Assembly (NCBI RefSeq): GCF_014200605.1
Contig: NZ_JACHCE010000002.1
Span: 301,300-365,299 of the forward strand
Origin: Pedobacter cryoconitis
Lineage (GTDB): Bacteria > Bacteroidota > Bacteroidia > Sphingobacteriales > Sphingobacteriaceae
DNA length: 64,000 nucleotides
Direction: 5' to 3'
Below the pieces are notes generated by a model. The model saw nothing but the letters and a program-made list of their open reading frames with translations. It did no database searches and was not told where the DNA came from. This document shows positions 63,381 to 64,000 of the stretch, in pieces; the stretch's first letter is position 1; every line of letters starts with the position of its first letter. A program made the translations under genes and the position numbers.

Positions 63381-63943
63381 ATATTTTCTATTGTTTTTTT
63401 TCGAGGTACTTATTTTTTTAATTGTTCTCAAGAGCACTTCGTTGTTAATGGTGATGAAGCTTGCCGGCTAAAGGGCCAGGCAGGTTTCATATGTTGTCTA
63501 TTGTTCGAAAGAATTATTGTTTTAACAGGTTGGGGCTGATCCGCCCGTCTTTAGGTAATGCGACTTATTTGAAGCCCATTTATGCTCATTTTTTTATAGA
63601 TAACGTTTTTTAGCAAAAACCTGTTGTCCCTGAGGGGCACCTGGTTTAGGTTGTTCTGTTCTGAATTTCAATAATAACTATATATGGATAATGACCAGTT
63701 GTTGTCTGATTGGATTTTATTATCAAAAACACTTATTAAACAGGTAATTAATATACGATTTTTTTTTATAAATAGTGTAGGTTATCCGCTTAAAAACAAT
63801 TAAACATAAACGTGCATAAATTTAAACAAAGAATTGGATTATAAAGGAATAATTGTTGTTTGCACACAGATTATTGATGAATTATGGTAATATTTAAAGT
63901 AATGCATATATATTTGAGATTTTAGGTTAAGAAAATAAATAAA
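63381..63943. other. Long intergenic region between cphA and the cyanophycinase gene
   Basis: These 563 bases hold no supported gene. There is a -7 box for the plus-strand gene at 63909-63916, but no matching box for cphA. Most of the stretch is AT-rich with homopolymer T runs and a GC-richer island near 63600-63660. It probably carries the cphA promoter and regulatory sites. Confidence 0.6.
63909..63916 (+). promoter_or_regulatory. -7 box for the cyanophycinase gene
   Basis: TATATTTG fits TAnnTTTG, 27 bases before ATG 63944. Confidence 0.45.
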
Positions 63944-64000
63944 ATGGCTCCAAAAGGCAAATTGATAATTATTGGTGGTGCAATAAATACAGGAAGTTTT
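63944..64000 (+). CDS. cphB: Cyanophycinase, N-terminal 19 codons (cut by window end)
   Basis: The frame reads MAPKGKLIIIGGAINTGSF and then leaves the window. The GKLIIIGGA strand is the usual cyanophycinase start. The family is a serine peptidase that releases Asp-Arg dipeptides from cyanophycin. The call rests on 19 residues plus the divergent cphA next to it, a common pairing in this group. The catalytic residues are outside the window. Confidence 0.72.
   Translation, partial: MAPKGKLIIIGGAINTGSF

Noticed and set aside
63684..63803. Plus frame of 39 residues starting MDNDQLLSDWILL in the cphA-cphB gap
   Set aside because: Begins in a run of AT-rich sequence, includes a poly-T stretch (RFFFIN), matches no family I know and has no good promoter; chance frame more likely.
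1..64000. CRISPR arrays, tRNA, rRNA, insertion sequences, prophage
   Set aside because: I looked for repeated spacer units, cloverleaf-like stems, transposase-like frames and phage gene runs, and saw none; the holin-like gene at 30904-31251 is a chromosomal family member.

Overview
The window looks like the chromosome of a Sphingobacteriaceae member (Bacteroidota, close to Pedobacter). The evidence is the gene families (a DUF4270 lipoprotein, two TonB-dependent receptors with a carboxypeptidase-regulatory-like front domain, an AURKAIP1/COX24-like 29-residue protein, a shortened CarB), low GC, few Shine-Dalgarno sequences, and many promoters of the Bacteroidota type (TTG near -33, TAnnTTTG near -7). 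I see no prophage, insertion sequence, CRISPR array, tRNA or rRNA. Most of the window is core chromosome, with one accessory-like glycosyltransferase block.

Layout. 1-3515: the end of nagA, then pyrH-frr and an ABC exporter. 3517-9659: a vitamin locus on the minus strand, with a TPP riboswitch driving a TonB-dependent receptor and a divergent ThiE-like protein; an MFS permease follows and a PnuC-family transporter plus NadR-like kinase lies upstream. 9718-12251: a siderophore-type TonB receptor. 12258-23755: lipoprotein, carB, kup, a DUF3137/mini-LemA pair, radA, rng, the AURKAIP1-like gene, a TPR protein and an HU protein. 24004-31704: mutY, ssb, a DUF4270 lipoprotein with a half-length glycogen synthase, panC, panD, an acyl-CoA dehydrogenase and small membrane or lipoproteins. 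31839-36820: rimP-nusA-infB with a possible leader hairpin.

36850-48687 encodes cell-surface glycan synthesis: eight or nine glycosyltransferases of different families (GT11, GT61, GT32, GT2-like, GT4), a GDP-mannose 4,6-dehydratase and an MsbA-type flippase. The GDP-fucose reductase that should follow the dehydratase is not in the window. 48713-64000: a proline aminopeptidase, an OmpA-family protein, RidA, an EamA permease, recG, a serine hydrolase, a tight fumC-lipoprotein-S1/P1 nuclease-phosphatase-DUF1543 run, a DUF2383 protein, and a cyanophycin synthetase divergent from the first 19 codons of a cyanophycinase.

The most interesting points are: the TPP-controlled receptor operon whose ThiE-like enzyme appears to lack two family active-site residues; a 66-residue LemA that looks like the two ends of the family joined without the middle; a glycogen-synthase half protein without the KTGGL motif; -7 boxes only 4-5 nt from four ATGs, suggesting leaderless mRNAs; and a terminator-like leader before rimP. 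Several start codons were moved from the longest ORF using promoter positions and family length; all such choices are inferences.
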